From: an uncultured Clostridium sp.
GTDB taxonomy: Bacteria > Bacillota > Clostridia > Lachnospirales > Lachnospiraceae
Direction: 5' to 3'
Length of the DNA stretch: 64,000 nucleotides
Assembly (NCBI GenBank): GCA_934438135.1
Contig: CAKSBP010000009.1
Location: 1 to 64,000 of the forward strand
Below are positions 45,144-54,154 of this stretch, in pieces (the first letter of the stretch is position 1; each line of letters opens with the position of its first letter). The position numbers were made by a program, and so were the translations under genes. The notes below the pieces were generated by a model. The model made no database searches, was not told the DNA's origin, and worked only from the letters and a program-made list of their open reading frames with translations.

Positions 45144-45809
45144 ATGAATAATCCGGTTATGATTAAAGGAACAAAATCCGGGATAATCGTTGTATTAGAC
45201 AAGAATATGGATTTTGAAGAATTGAAAATAAATGTAGCGAAGAAGTTCAGTGAATCCTCAAAGTTTTTAGGTAATGCCGCCATGGCTCTCAGTTTTGAGG
45301 GCCGTGAGCTTACCAATGAAGACCAGAGGGAACTGTTAACAGTCATTAACCAGAATTCAGAATTGAATATTATCTGTCTGGTAGAGACGGACCAGAAAAA
45401 AGAAGAAATTATGGCGAAAAGCCTGAATGAAAGACTTATGGAACTAAGTTCCAATACGGGACAATTTTACAAAGGAAATTTACGTTCAGGCCAGGTGCTG
45501 GAAGTAGAAAACAGTATTATTGTAATAGGTGATGTAAACAGCGGTGCCAAAGTTGTATCCAGAGGAAATGTTGTAATTCTGGGAGCCCTGAAGGGGAATG
45601 TTTTTGCAGGAGCATCCGGAAATCAGAATGCCTTTGTTGCAGCACTGGATATGGAGCCGATTCAAATCCGAATCGCAGATATTATTGCCAGATCTCCGGA
45701 TAAGCGTTCCAAGGAGGAAGTAAAAGAGCCTAAAATTGCTTTTGTTGACAATGGAAATATCTATATTGAAACTATTAATAAAAACGTATTAAATGATATT
45801 CGCTTATAA
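45144..45809 (+). CDS. minC: Septum site-determining protein MinC
   Basis: MinC blocks FtsZ assembly away from midcell. The 221-residue protein has an N-terminal FtsZ-interacting domain (KGTKSGIIVVLDKNMDFEEL). Its C-terminal beta-helix domain contains LRSGQVLEVENSIIVIGDVNSGAKVVSRG and the conserved GALKGNVFAG. The ribosome site AAAGGGGG is strong. It is followed by minD and minE in the same operon. Confidence 0.96.
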   Translation: MNNPVMIKGTKSGIIVVLDKNMDFEELKINVAKKFSESSKFLGNAAMALSFEGRELTNEDQRELLTVINQNSELNIICLVETDQKKEEIMAKSLNERLMELSSNTGQFYKGNLRSGQVLEVENSIIVIGDVNSGAKVVSRGNVVILGALKGNVFAGASGNQNAFVAALDMEPIQIRIADIIARSPDKRSKEEVKEPKIAFVDNGNIYIETINKNVLNDIRL

Positions 45810-45854
45810 AATGACACAGGCAGAGATGGCAAAGGAATATGGAGGATAAAGAGT

Positions 45855-46646
45855 ATGGGAGAAGTAATTGTAATCACGTCCGGAAAAGGCGGCGTTGGAA
45901 AGACAACTACAACAGCTAACGTTGGTACGGGACTTGCGAAATTAGGGAAGAAAGTAGTTTTAATTGATACAGATATAGGACTAAGAAACCTTGATGTAGT
46001 CATGGGACTGGAAAACCGTATTGTTTATAACCTTGTTGACGTGGTAGAGGGGAACTGTCGTGTAAAACAGGCATTGATTAAAGACAAGAGATATCCAAAT
46101 CTTTATCTTTTACCATCAGCACAGACAAGGGATAAGACATCTGTAAATCCAGAACAGATGAAAAAGCTTGCAGCAGAATTAAGAGAGGAATTTGACTACA
46201 TACTAATGGATTGTCCAGCAGGTATTGAGCAGGGATTCCAAAATGCGATTGCCGGTGCAGACAGTGCATTAGTAGTAACAACTCCTGAAGTTTCAGCTGT
46301 CAGGGATGCAGACCGTATTATTGGTCTGTTAGAAGCAAACGAAATGAAGAGTACCCATCTGATTGTAAACCGTTTAAGATCCGATATGGTAAAACGTGGT
46401 GACATGATGTCAAGCGATGATGTTGTAGAAATTCTTGCAGTGGATTTAATTGGTGTTGTGCCAGACGATGAAAATATTGTAGTTTCCACGAATCAGGGTG
46501 AACCACTTGTTGGTAATGACACTCTCGCTGGACAGGCCTACATGAATATTTGCAGACGTGTAATTGGGGAAGAAGTACCACTTCTCGATTTAAGCGGAAA
46601 GAGTGGCCTTATGGCAAAACTTGCGTCGATATTCAAAAAAAAGTAG
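45855..46646 (+). CDS. minD: Septum site-determining ATPase MinD
   Basis: MinD is a ParA-like ATPase that brings MinC to the membrane. The deviant Walker A is SGKGGVGKTTT (about residues 10-20), with DTDIGLRNLD and MDCPAGIEQGFQNA typical. The C-terminal amphipathic membrane-targeting helix (LMAKLASIFKKK) is present. 263 residues. Confidence 0.98.
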   Translation: MGEVIVITSGKGGVGKTTTTANVGTGLAKLGKKVVLIDTDIGLRNLDVVMGLENRIVYNLVDVVEGNCRVKQALIKDKRYPNLYLLPSAQTRDKTSVNPEQMKKLAAELREEFDYILMDCPAGIEQGFQNAIAGADSALVVTTPEVSAVRDADRIIGLLEANEMKSTHLIVNRLRSDMVKRGDMMSSDDVVEILAVDLIGVVPDDENIVVSTNQGEPLVGNDTLAGQAYMNICRRVIGEEVPLLDLSGKSGLMAKLASIFKKK

Positions 46647-46657
46647 GAGGGGATTAG

Positions 46658-46933
46658 ATGGGATTTGCTGATTTTTTCAGACGAAAATCTTCAGGCAATG
46701 TGGCGAAAGACAGATTGAAACTGGTTCTGGTTTCGGACCGGGCAAACTGTTCGCCGGAAATTATGGAGCAGATAAAAAATGATATTATAAAGGTAATTTC
46801 TAAGTATGTGGAAATTGATGCGGAAGGTTTGGATATTAAAATAACCCAGACAGAATCCGAAGGAAACAACGGAACTGTTCCTGCATTATTTGCCAATATA
46901 CCAATTAAAGACCTGAAAGCTCCTAAAAAATAA
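46658..46933 (+). CDS. minE: Cell division topological factor MinE
   Basis: MinE stimulates MinD ATPase and confines MinCD to the poles. The 91-residue protein begins with the membrane-binding amphipathic MGFADFFRRKSSGNVAKDRL segment and has the later dimerisation part (VEIDAEGLDIKI). Its presence beside a divIVA gene 7 kb downstream is notable. Confidence 0.93.
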   Translation: MGFADFFRRKSSGNVAKDRLKLVLVSDRANCSPEIMEQIKNDIIKVISKYVEIDAEGLDIKITQTESEGNNGTVPALFANIPIKDLKAPKK

Positions 46934-46945
46934 GGATGATTATTC

Positions 46946-48106
46946 ATGTTTCAGTTTAAACAGTATAATTGGAAACGCATAAACGTTTCTTTGGTTATTA
47001 CAGTAATGATACTATGTATGGTAAGTGCATATATAGTAAGGTGTGCTGCAGATAAGCAGTTTAAAAGCAGTTATTTTAGGGGGCAGATAATTGCAATGAT
47101 CGCCGGTCTTTTGATTATTGTAGTTGTATCTTTGATAGATTATCATTTTATCTGCCGATTTGTTCCGGTTTTCTATGTTGCAACAACAATAATGTGTGCA
47201 GCTACAAAATTTTCACCGCTTGGAACAGATTTGGATACGAACTCCTGGAGGTGGCTGAAAGTTGGATTTAACTTACAGCCTTCCGAGCTTGCCAAGATAG
47301 CCTTAATTCTTACGCTGGCAGTTTATTTTTCAAGCCGGCGGGAAAAAATGGACAAACTAAGCACATTGGTGCTTGCCGGGGTCTTGACGATGCTGCCTAC
47401 TATGTTTATCATGGTGCAGTCTGATTTATCATCCAGTATGGTAATGCTTTTCATTTTTGTAGTATTAACTTACGCATCTGGGTTAAGCTATAAGATAATA
47501 GGTGCAATTGCGGCTGTTGTTGTTCCTGTTGGCGGGGCTCTATTATGGTATATCCAGCAGCCTTGGCAGAATCTATTAAAAGGTTATCAGTATAAAAGAG
47601 TTATGAGTTTCCTAGATCCGGGAAAATATGCACTTGGTGAAGCGTATCAGCAGATTGGTTCTATTTCAGCCATCGGCTCTGGAAGGTTATTAGGAAAAAT
47701 ATTTACGGATTCGACAGGAAACCGAAATTATGTTAAAGTAGATGTAAGAGAAAGTGATTTCATTTTCACAGTAATTGGAGAAGAACTTGGATTTATAGGA
47801 AGCTGTATTGTTCTTCTGCTTCTGGCAATTGTCATTATAAAATGTCTGATTGCTGCGAAAAAAGCAAAAGATTATTTAGGCAGAATGGTGGCATTAGGAA
47901 TTGCTTCTATGTTTATGTTTCAGATTTTTGCAAATGTAGGGGTTGCTACGAGACTGCTGCCTAACACTGGACTGCCTCTTCCGTTTTTAAGCAGAGGTAT
48001 GAGTTCAATGTTAAGCTGTATGATTGGAATTGGTATAATAATAAATATTGGTTTGCAGTCAGGGAATGGCTCCCGAAGTGGTTTTTCGATGAATGATTAT
48101 AACTAA
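46946..48106 (+). CDS. rodA: SEDS glycosyltransferase RodA/FtsW
   Basis: RodA polymerises lipid II glycan in the elongasome with a class B PBP. The 386-residue membrane protein has about ten helices. Motifs include GTDLDTNSWRWLKVGFNLQPSELAKIALI, SDLSSSMVML, and the ESDFIFTVIGEELGFIG and FLSRGMSS regions that are SEDS hallmarks. The adjacent mre and PBP2 genes point to RodA rather than FtsW. Confidence 0.95.
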   Translation: MFQFKQYNWKRINVSLVITVMILCMVSAYIVRCAADKQFKSSYFRGQIIAMIAGLLIIVVVSLIDYHFICRFVPVFYVATTIMCAATKFSPLGTDLDTNSWRWLKVGFNLQPSELAKIALILTLAVYFSSRREKMDKLSTLVLAGVLTMLPTMFIMVQSDLSSSMVMLFIFVVLTYASGLSYKIIGAIAAVVVPVGGALLWYIQQPWQNLLKGYQYKRVMSFLDPGKYALGEAYQQIGSISAIGSGRLLGKIFTDSTGNRNYVKVDVRESDFIFTVIGEELGFIGSCIVLLLLAIVIIKCLIAAKKAKDYLGRMVALGIASMFMFQIFANVGVATRLLPNTGLPLPFLSRGMSSMLSCMIGIGIIINIGLQSGNGSRSGFSMNDYN

Positions 48107-48120
48107 AAGGGGGAATTGAT

Positions 48121-48519
48121 TTGAACATTGGTTTAATTGCACATGATGCAAAGAAAAAACTGATGCAGAATTTCTGCATCGCATACCGTGGAATCTTAAG
48201 CAAGCATGAGATTTACGCAACAGGAACAACAGGAAGACTTATTGAAGAAGTAACGAATCTGACTATTCATAAATATCTGGCAGGTCATTTGGGTGGAGAG
48301 CAGCAGCTTGGTGCCCAGATTGAGCATAATGATATTGACTTGGTTATTTTCATGCGTGATCCTCTGACCCAGAAATCCCATGAACCAGATGTGAATTACA
48401 TTTTACATTTATGTGATACACATAATATCCCTCTTGCTACAAATGTTGCAACAGCAGAACTTTTAGTAAAGGCATTGGATCGTGGAGATTTAGATTGGCG
48501 TGAAATTTTAAAATCTTAA
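48121..48519 (+). CDS. mgsA: Methylglyoxal synthase
   Basis: MgsA converts dihydroxyacetone phosphate to methylglyoxal, a bypass when phosphate or glycolytic control is limiting. The 132-residue protein starts at TTG 48121 after AAAGGGGG. Typical motifs are IALIAHDAKK-like 'LIAHDAKKKLM', ATGTTGRLI, the GGEQQLGAQI segment and the MRDPL(T) catalytic aspartate with histidine in EPDVNYI. Confidence 0.96.
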   Translation: MNIGLIAHDAKKKLMQNFCIAYRGILSKHEIYATGTTGRLIEEVTNLTIHKYLAGHLGGEQQLGAQIEHNDIDLVIFMRDPLTQKSHEPDVNYILHLCDTHNIPLATNVATAELLVKALDRGDLDWREILKS

Positions 48520-48597
48520 GAGCATCTTAGGATTTATCATAAGATTTTGACATTTGTCTATCAGGAAAAGAATTCCTGGTAGATTGGAGGATTGGAA

Positions 48598-49554
48598 ATG
48601 AAGAAGAAAGCTGTCTGTCTGCTTATCTGCACCACGCTTTTCTTAAGTGGATGTGGAAAGCAGACACCGATGATGTCCTATCAGACCAAGGACGACACAT
48701 TTACCGTACTTTCTCAGGAAGAAGCCGGCAGCAATCTGCTGAGTAGAGATGTCTGTGTTATTCCAAAAGAGGAAACAAAAGATACAGATAAGAATCTAAC
48801 AGCAGAAAGTGCCCTTCTGGTCGATGTGACAGATGATAAAAAGGTTTATGCAGAGAATGTGTATGAAAAACTCTATCCTGCAAGTATTACAAAGATTGTA
48901 ACAGCACTGGTCACATTGAAAAATGCGAAGCTGGATGATGAGGTTGTGATTACGAAAGATGCAGCCAATATTACAGAACCAGGTGCGAAACTTTGTGGTT
49001 TTCAGGAAGGAGATAAGATTCTCTTAAAAGATCTTCTCAGGGCATTTCTTGTCTACTCTGGTAATGATGCAGGTGTTGCACTTGCAGAACATGTTGCCGG
49101 CAGTGTGGATGAATTTGCAGAATTAATGAATAAAGAAGCTGAAAATATTGGAGCGTCTCATTCTCATTTTGTAAATCCACATGGACTTCATGATGATAAT
49201 CATTATACAACTGCTTATGATATCTATCTGTTTTTCAATGAACTAACAAAATATGATACATTTGTTGATATTGTAAATTCTGGCCGTGTAACGGTTTCCT
49301 ATGAAGATAAGGCAGGGAAAAAGCAGACAAAAACGTTTGAAAGTACTGACCGCTATCTAAATGGAAAAATGAATCCGCCGGCAGGTGTTACAGTAATTGG
49401 TGGAAAAACTGGTACAACCAGTAAAGCCGGTTCCTGTCTTGTATTATACAGTGAGGGAAGCAGTGGACACCGTTACATTTCAGTTGTATTAAAAGCACAG
49501 AGTGGAGATGATTTATTTACTCAGATGAATTATCTTCTTGGGATGATAAAGTAG
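48598..49554 (+). CDS. dacA: D-alanyl-D-alanine carboxypeptidase (lipoprotein)
   Basis: This penicillin-binding carboxypeptidase trims the terminal D-Ala from peptidoglycan. ATG 48598 follows TGGAGG (318 residues). A lipoprotein signal ends at LSGC (Cys about 19). Catalytic motifs are SITK (YPASITKIV), SGN (VYSGNDAGVALAE) and KTG (GGKTGTTSKAG). The C-terminal DacA beta domain is absent, so it is a short family member anchored by lipid. Confidence 0.93.
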   Translation: MKKKAVCLLICTTLFLSGCGKQTPMMSYQTKDDTFTVLSQEEAGSNLLSRDVCVIPKEETKDTDKNLTAESALLVDVTDDKKVYAENVYEKLYPASITKIVTALVTLKNAKLDDEVVITKDAANITEPGAKLCGFQEGDKILLKDLLRAFLVYSGNDAGVALAEHVAGSVDEFAELMNKEAENIGASHSHFVNPHGLHDDNHYTTAYDIYLFFNELTKYDTFVDIVNSGRVTVSYEDKAGKKQTKTFESTDRYLNGKMNPPAGVTVIGGKTGTTSKAGSCLVLYSEGSSGHRYISVVLKAQSGDDLFTQMNYLLGMIK

Positions 49555-49670
49555 AGTGATAAATATGCTCTGGCATTCGTATAATATAATAAACCTTATG
49601 GCAGGTCATAGGGATGAGGGAAAATCTATTTTTGGATTACATGAAATAATGACAATAAGGAGGAGCGTAT

Positions 49671-50090
49671 ATGGTACAAATTATTGCAGGTGAAATGGGG
49701 AAAGGAAAAACAAAGGAAATGTTACGGATGGTAAATGATGACGTGCTCCATACAGATGGAAGTATTGTTTATCTGGATAAGACCAATAAACATATGTATG
49801 AGCTTTCCAATCGGGTCAGGCTGATTAATGTAAAAGATTATCTGACTGGCGGATGTGATGAATTTATCGGGTTTCTCTGTGGGATTGTTTCACAGGATAA
49901 TGATCTGGAAAAAGTATATGTAGACAGTCTTTTGAAAGTAGCTTGTGTGGAGGAAGAAAATCTTCCATCATTCCTTGAAAAGCTGGATTGGATTTCCAGC
50001 CGTTTTTCCATTGATATGATTTTAAGCATTTCTTTGGATAATACTAAGATACCAGACTCCTTTCAGCAAAAAGTTATTATTTCTTTATAA
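49671..50090 (+). CDS. Small P-loop protein, unknown function
   Basis: The 139-residue protein begins with IIAGEMGKGKTKEM, a clean Walker A (about residues 4-14). A Walker B-like strand KVYVDSLLK follows. No membrane segment. I do not recognise a family; small P-loop proteins of this sort occur in Lachnospiraceae next to division genes. An AGGAGG site precedes the ATG and a terminator follows. Confidence 0.8.
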   Translation: MVQIIAGEMGKGKTKEMLRMVNDDVLHTDGSIVYLDKTNKHMYELSNRVRLINVKDYLTGGCDEFIGFLCGIVSQDNDLEKVYVDSLLKVACVEEENLPSFLEKLDWISSRFSIDMILSISLDNTKIPDSFQQKVIISL

Positions 50091-50105
50091 AATTATGATT
50101 TAAAG

Positions 50106-50140
50106 AAGGGCCGGCACCGCGTTGTGTGCAGAGCCCTTTT
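50106..50140 (+). terminator. Terminator after P-loop gene
   Basis: GGGC and inner GCAC pair with GTGC and GCCC, followed by TTTT. Confidence 0.6.
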
Positions 50141-50164
50141 CTCATGTGTTTTTCTTAAAATTCC

Positions 50165-50365
50165 TTAGTTGTTGGAGCAGATTTTGCTAAAGAAACTAAG
50201 CGAATACAATCCAGCAATTCCAACCAGTCCATAGATGACTCTGGACAGCCATGACATACTTCCAAAGAGTACACTCACAAGATTAAAGTCAAGAAAGCCG
50301 ATTAACAGCCAGTTAATCGCTCCAATAATGACCAGTACTAAAGAAATACAATCGATTGCTTTCAT
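50165..50365 (-). CDS. DUF378 small membrane protein
   Basis: This 66-residue minus-strand protein has two hydrophobic segments, 'ISLVLVIIGAINWLLIGF' and RVIYGLVGIAGLYSL. These match the DUF378/YuzA pattern (GAINW). AAAGGAGG precedes the ATG on the minus strand. It faces the following + strand gene. Function is unknown. Confidence 0.9.
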   Translation of the reverse strand: MKAIDCISLVLVIIGAINWLLIGFLDFNLVSVLFGSMSWLSRVIYGLVGIAGLYSLSFFSKICSNN

Positions 50366-50446
50366 ATTTTTGGCCTCCTTTATTATCTAGCGATATAGAT
50401 ATTGTTTCCAATGAACGTAGAAATATACAGAAATTAAAAATAGGAC

Positions 50447-50475
50447 TTTAAAAATATTAATAAAACAAGTATAAT
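50447..50475 (+). promoter_or_regulatory. Promoter for HlyD-like/ylm operon
   Basis: TTTAAA (50447-50452), 17-base spacer, TATAAT (50470-50475), about 42 bases before the TTG start. Confidence 0.55.
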
Positions 50476-50516
50476 GATAAGAGCATATGTAAGGATGCAT
50501 ATGAGGAGGTTTACAG

Positions 50517-51932
50517 TTGAGCAGCAGAAATGGAAATGTGATAAAATATAGAAAACGAAAACGGATAACGCTTGGTTCTGTTATCTTTTTGTTTATATTT
50601 GTCTATATGGTGATTATTTTTGTGTCTTATTTTTCCAGGAAACATCTTTCCATTTATGAAGTTGTGGAAAAAGAGATTGCAGATGATGATACCTGTCAGG
50701 GTATTATTCTAAGAGATGAAAAAGTTTATACAAACGATCAGTCAGGGTATATCAGTTTTTACGTAAGAGATGGTGATAAAGTAGCAAAAGCGTCTACTGT
50801 TTATGCAGTAGATGAAAGCGGTAAAATATATGATATGCTGGCATCTTCCGAGACAACTCAGGTGCTTTCCGATAGTGATAGTACTAAAATTCGGAATTAT
50901 ATCCGGACATTTCAGAGAAATTTTCAATACAGTACATTTGATAAGGTAGAAAATTTAAAATATAATGTAGATAAAACGCTGCTGGATTACACGAATCTGG
51001 CATTATCGGATGCTATGAAGGACTTGATGAAAGAAAATGACAAAGGCACAAAGCTTACTATGGTAAAGGCAAAGCAGCCAGGAATTTTCACTTCTGTTAT
51101 TGATGGACTGGAAGAGATTTCACAAGATTCTGTAACGACGAAGACGTTTGAGAAAGAAATTAATAAAAGCAATGTGACTACAGAAAAAGCAGTTACTGCA
51201 GGTACCAGTGTGTACAAGCTTGTAACCAGTGAAAAATGGTCCATTATCCTGAATCTTTCGAAGGAACAGTATAAAAAACTATTCCAAAAAGCTGAGGATG
51301 CAAAAGAAAATAATATAACTCCAAAGATTCAGATTCGTTTTACAGAAAATGATTTGGAAATGACTGTTCCGTATGAAGTATATACGAAAGGTGGCGGCTA
51401 TTTTGCAAAGCTGACACTGGATAAATATATGGGAACGTTTATCGATGACCGCTTCCTTGATATTCAGATTGTATTCCATACAGCAGAAGGACTTAAGATT
51501 CCAAAGAGTGCAGTACTTGAGAAGAAGTTTTATGTTGTTCCAGCCAGTTATCTTACAGCAGGAGGGGATGATGACAGCCTTGGTGTTGTAAAACAGGTTA
51601 CCAGTGAAAAAGGGAAGCTTACGTATGAATTTACAAAAGCCGACGTAATTTCCAAGGACGATGAGTATGCTTACATAGAAGGCTCAGGTTTCAAGGCAGG
51701 AGATGTAATACAGAATTCTAAAACCCAGGAAACTTATCAGATTGGCAAGACCAAGAAGATGACAGGAGTCTATAATGTAAACAAAGGTTATTGCGTATTT
51801 CGTCAGATTGAAAAGGAATATGAAAATGACGAGTATTTGATTGTTAAAAAAGGTACCTACAATGGACTGTCTAATTACGACCACATTTTATTAGATGTCT
51901 CTACTGCTGGGGAGAATGAAATTATAAAATAA
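50517..51932 (+). CDS. HlyD-like membrane-anchored protein
   Basis: This 471-residue protein starts at TTG 50517, 6 bases after GAGGAGGT. A basic N-terminus leads to one transmembrane helix (about 21-39). An extracellular region has the biotinyl-lipoyl-like 'SGYISFYVRDGDKVAKASTVY' with a coiled-coil-like centre, as in HlyD/RND adaptor proteins. It is regularly found upstream of yggS-sepF-ylmH-divIVA in Lachnospiraceae-like genomes. A role in envelope or division is inferred from context only. Confidence 0.75.
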   Translation: MSSRNGNVIKYRKRKRITLGSVIFLFIFVYMVIIFVSYFSRKHLSIYEVVEKEIADDDTCQGIILRDEKVYTNDQSGYISFYVRDGDKVAKASTVYAVDESGKIYDMLASSETTQVLSDSDSTKIRNYIRTFQRNFQYSTFDKVENLKYNVDKTLLDYTNLALSDAMKDLMKENDKGTKLTMVKAKQPGIFTSVIDGLEEISQDSVTTKTFEKEINKSNVTTEKAVTAGTSVYKLVTSEKWSIILNLSKEQYKKLFQKAEDAKENNITPKIQIRFTENDLEMTVPYEVYTKGGGYFAKLTLDKYMGTFIDDRFLDIQIVFHTAEGLKIPKSAVLEKKFYVVPASYLTAGGDDDSLGVVKQVTSEKGKLTYEFTKADVISKDDEYAYIEGSGFKAGDVIQNSKTQETYQIGKTKKMTGVYNVNKGYCVFRQIEKEYENDEYLIVKKGTYNGLSNYDHILLDVSTAGENEIIK

Positions 51933-51959
51933 ATAAGATAAGACTAAGGAGTTGATCGT

Positions 51960-52658
51960 ATGATCCATGAAAATCTTAAAAGTGTTGAAAAACGTATTGA
52001 GGAAGCTTGTAAGAGGGCTGGACGAGATAGAAGTGAAGTAACATTAATTGCTGTCAGCAAAACAAAGCCGGTTTCAGATGTGGAAGAAGCGATGAAAGAT
52101 GGTATTGTTGACTTTGGCGAGAATAAAGTTCAGGAAATAGTGGATAAATACGAAGTGATTGAGAAAAAACTGAACTGGCATATGATTGGCCATCTTCAGA
52201 GAAATAAAGTAAAGTATATTGTGGATAAGGTATGTTTGATTCATTCCGTCGATTCCATTCGTCTTGCTGAACAGATTGACCATGAAGCAGCGAAAAAGAA
52301 TCTTGTATGTCCAATTTTAATCGAAGTAAACGTAGCCGGTGAAGAATCCAAATTCGGCGTATCTACCGAAGAAGCCCTTTCTTTAATTCAGGAAATTTCT
52401 AAACTGAACCATGTAAAGGTAGAAGGTCTTATGACGATTGCTCCATTTGTTGATAATCCGGAAGAAAACCGCGTGCATTTCAAGACTTTAAAGAATTTAC
52501 AGGTTGACATCAAAAGTAAAAACATTGATAATGTAAGTATGGATATTCTTTCAATGGGAATGACTGGAGATTTTGAAGTGGCGATTGAAGAAGGTGCAAC
52601 TATGGTACGTGTAGGAACGGGGATATTTGGAAAAAGAAATTATGATATAGGAGTTTGA
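51960..52658 (+). CDS. yggS: PLP homeostasis protein YggS/YlmE
   Basis: This 232-residue alanine-racemase-like barrel binds PLP and buffers it; no enzyme activity is known. The PLP lysine is in AVSKTKPV (about residue 35). GENKVQEI, NWHMIGHLQRNKVKY and the C-terminal SMGMTGDFEVAIEEGATMVRVGT segment are diagnostic. It leads into sepF, as in the Bacillus ylm operon. Confidence 0.97.
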   Translation: MIHENLKSVEKRIEEACKRAGRDRSEVTLIAVSKTKPVSDVEEAMKDGIVDFGENKVQEIVDKYEVIEKKLNWHMIGHLQRNKVKYIVDKVCLIHSVDSIRLAEQIDHEAAKKNLVCPILIEVNVAGEESKFGVSTEEALSLIQEISKLNHVKVEGLMTIAPFVDNPEENRVHFKTLKNLQVDIKSKNIDNVSMDILSMGMTGDFEVAIEEGATMVRVGTGIFGKRNYDIGV

Positions 52659-52665
52659 TAAGAAT

Positions 52666-53253
52666 ATGGCGAATATGATTAAAAATTTTCTTGGTTATTT
52701 CAAGCTGGGAGACGAAGAAGATTACGAAGATGAATACATGGATGACTACGATGATAGAGAACACACAAGAAGTGAAAAAGAACGTATCAGAGAAATGGAG
52801 CGTTCCCAGAGGATGGATGCTATCGCCGAGAAGAGATTAAACCGAAGACAGGGAAAAGATGTTGATGTACCTGAGTTTCAGGAAAGCCGCCGTGAGAAAT
52901 CGCTGCGTTCTGAACGAACTTCCAATAATAAGATTGTGCCTATTCGGACGAACTCAAGAGGTCTTGAAGTCTGTATTATGAAGCCTTCTACATTTGAAGA
53001 TTCACAGGAAATCTGTGACATGCTGTTAAGCGGCAGAGCAGTTGTTGTGAATCTGGAAGGATTTGATCCGGATGTAGCCCAGAGAATTATGGACTTTATT
53101 TCTGGTGCAGTGTATGCTGTTAGTGGAAAACTGCATCAGATTTCCAGATATATCTTTATTTTCTCACCAGATAATATCGATATTTCTGGTGACTATTTAG
53201 ATCTCGTACCAGTTGACGGACTGGGAGTGCCGACTATAAATAAAGAATTTTAG
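52666..53253 (+). CDS. sepF: Cell division protein SepF
   Basis: SepF tethers FtsZ to the membrane and shapes the Z-ring. An N-terminal amphipathic anchor (MIKNFLGYFKL) is followed by an acidic linker (about 17-90). The C-terminal SepF domain has VVVNLEGFDPDVAQRIMDFISGAVYAVSG and FIFSPDNIDISGD. At 195 residues its linker is long. The start ATG follows AAGAAT after the upstream stop. Confidence 0.95.
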   Translation: MANMIKNFLGYFKLGDEEDYEDEYMDDYDDREHTRSEKERIREMERSQRMDAIAEKRLNRRQGKDVDVPEFQESRREKSLRSERTSNNKIVPIRTNSRGLEVCIMKPSTFEDSQEICDMLLSGRAVVVNLEGFDPDVAQRIMDFISGAVYAVSGKLHQISRYIFIFSPDNIDISGDYLDLVPVDGLGVPTINKEF

Positions 53254-53298
53254 ACAGGATTTTGCCTGCCTGATAGAAAAATAAAAATGTGAAAAGAC

Positions 53299-53330
53299 TA
53301 GAGAGTCCATTTTGGCTCTCTATCTTTCTA
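53299..53330 (+). terminator. Hairpin between sepF and ylmH
   Basis: TAGAGAG and CTCTCTA pair with an inner CCA/TGG, followed by a T-rich stretch. The hairpin argues that a longer ylmH reading starting at 53289 is not coding. Confidence 0.5.
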
Positions 53331-53381
53331 TTCATTACTAAAAGACTGAAAAAACCAGAAAGCGACAGCAGAAAGGAAAAA

Positions 53382-54143
53382 ATGACACAGGAAAAAGAAG
53401 AATTGTTATTAAAGAACAGACTGGTCGAGCTGGCAAAGAATGCTTACTATAAAAGCCTCATTCATTATACCGGATTTCTTAATTTAAACGATCAGAATAT
53501 TTTATTCCAATCAATAAGAGAAATGGAAGCAGTAAAAATTTCTTCCTGGGGTGGTTATGAACTGGCAGAACGGAAGATGTTTGCTTTTGAACCTAAAGAG
53601 TGTTATGAGGAAAAACAGTATCCGTTATGTGCCATTAAAGTAGAAGTGATAAACAGGAAGTTCAGCGATGAATTAACCCATAGGGATTATTTGGGGGCAA
53701 TTTTAAATCTTGGGATTGACCGAAGCAAAATCGGTGATATTCTGGTAGAATTTCCGAAAGCTTATGTATTTTGTGAGGAGAAAATAGCCGGTTTTCTGGT
53801 AGACAGCCTGATGAAGGTAAAACATACACAGGTGAGGGTTACACTGGAAGAGCCGGGACAAGTAGATATTACACCAAAATTTCAGGAGATAGAGGGTTCT
53901 GTATCATCATTAAGGCTGGATGCACTGCTTCCCGTAGCCTTAAAAGGGTCAAGAAGCAGGCTTTCAGGACTGATTGCAGGAGAAAAAGTGTATGTCAATG
54001 GAAGGCTGGTAACATCCAGTAGTTATATTGTGAAAGAAGAGGATGTGGTTTCTGTTCGTGGATTTGGAAAATTTATATTTAAAGAAATTGTAACAGAAAC
54101 AAAAAAAGGAAGATTTTATATTTTAATATACAAATATGTTTAG
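53382..54143 (+). CDS. ylmH: S4-domain RNA-binding protein YlmH
   Basis: YlmH is an RNA-binding protein of the ylm/division operon; in Bacillus it acts in ribosome-associated quality control. ATG 53382 follows GAAAGGAA and gives 253 residues, the normal size; a GTG at 53289 would add residues encoded by a terminator-like hairpin. The C-terminal S4 domain has LRLDALLPVALKGSRSRLSGLIAGEKVYVNGR. It lies between sepF and divIVA as in Bacillus. Confidence 0.93.
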   Translation: MTQEKEELLLKNRLVELAKNAYYKSLIHYTGFLNLNDQNILFQSIREMEAVKISSWGGYELAERKMFAFEPKECYEEKQYPLCAIKVEVINRKFSDELTHRDYLGAILNLGIDRSKIGDILVEFPKAYVFCEEKIAGFLVDSLMKVKHTQVRVTLEEPGQVDITPKFQEIEGSVSSLRLDALLPVALKGSRSRLSGLIAGEKVYVNGRLVTSSSYIVKEEDVVSVRGFGKFIFKEIVTETKKGRFYILIYKYV

Positions 54144-54154
54144 GAGGAGTTTTT

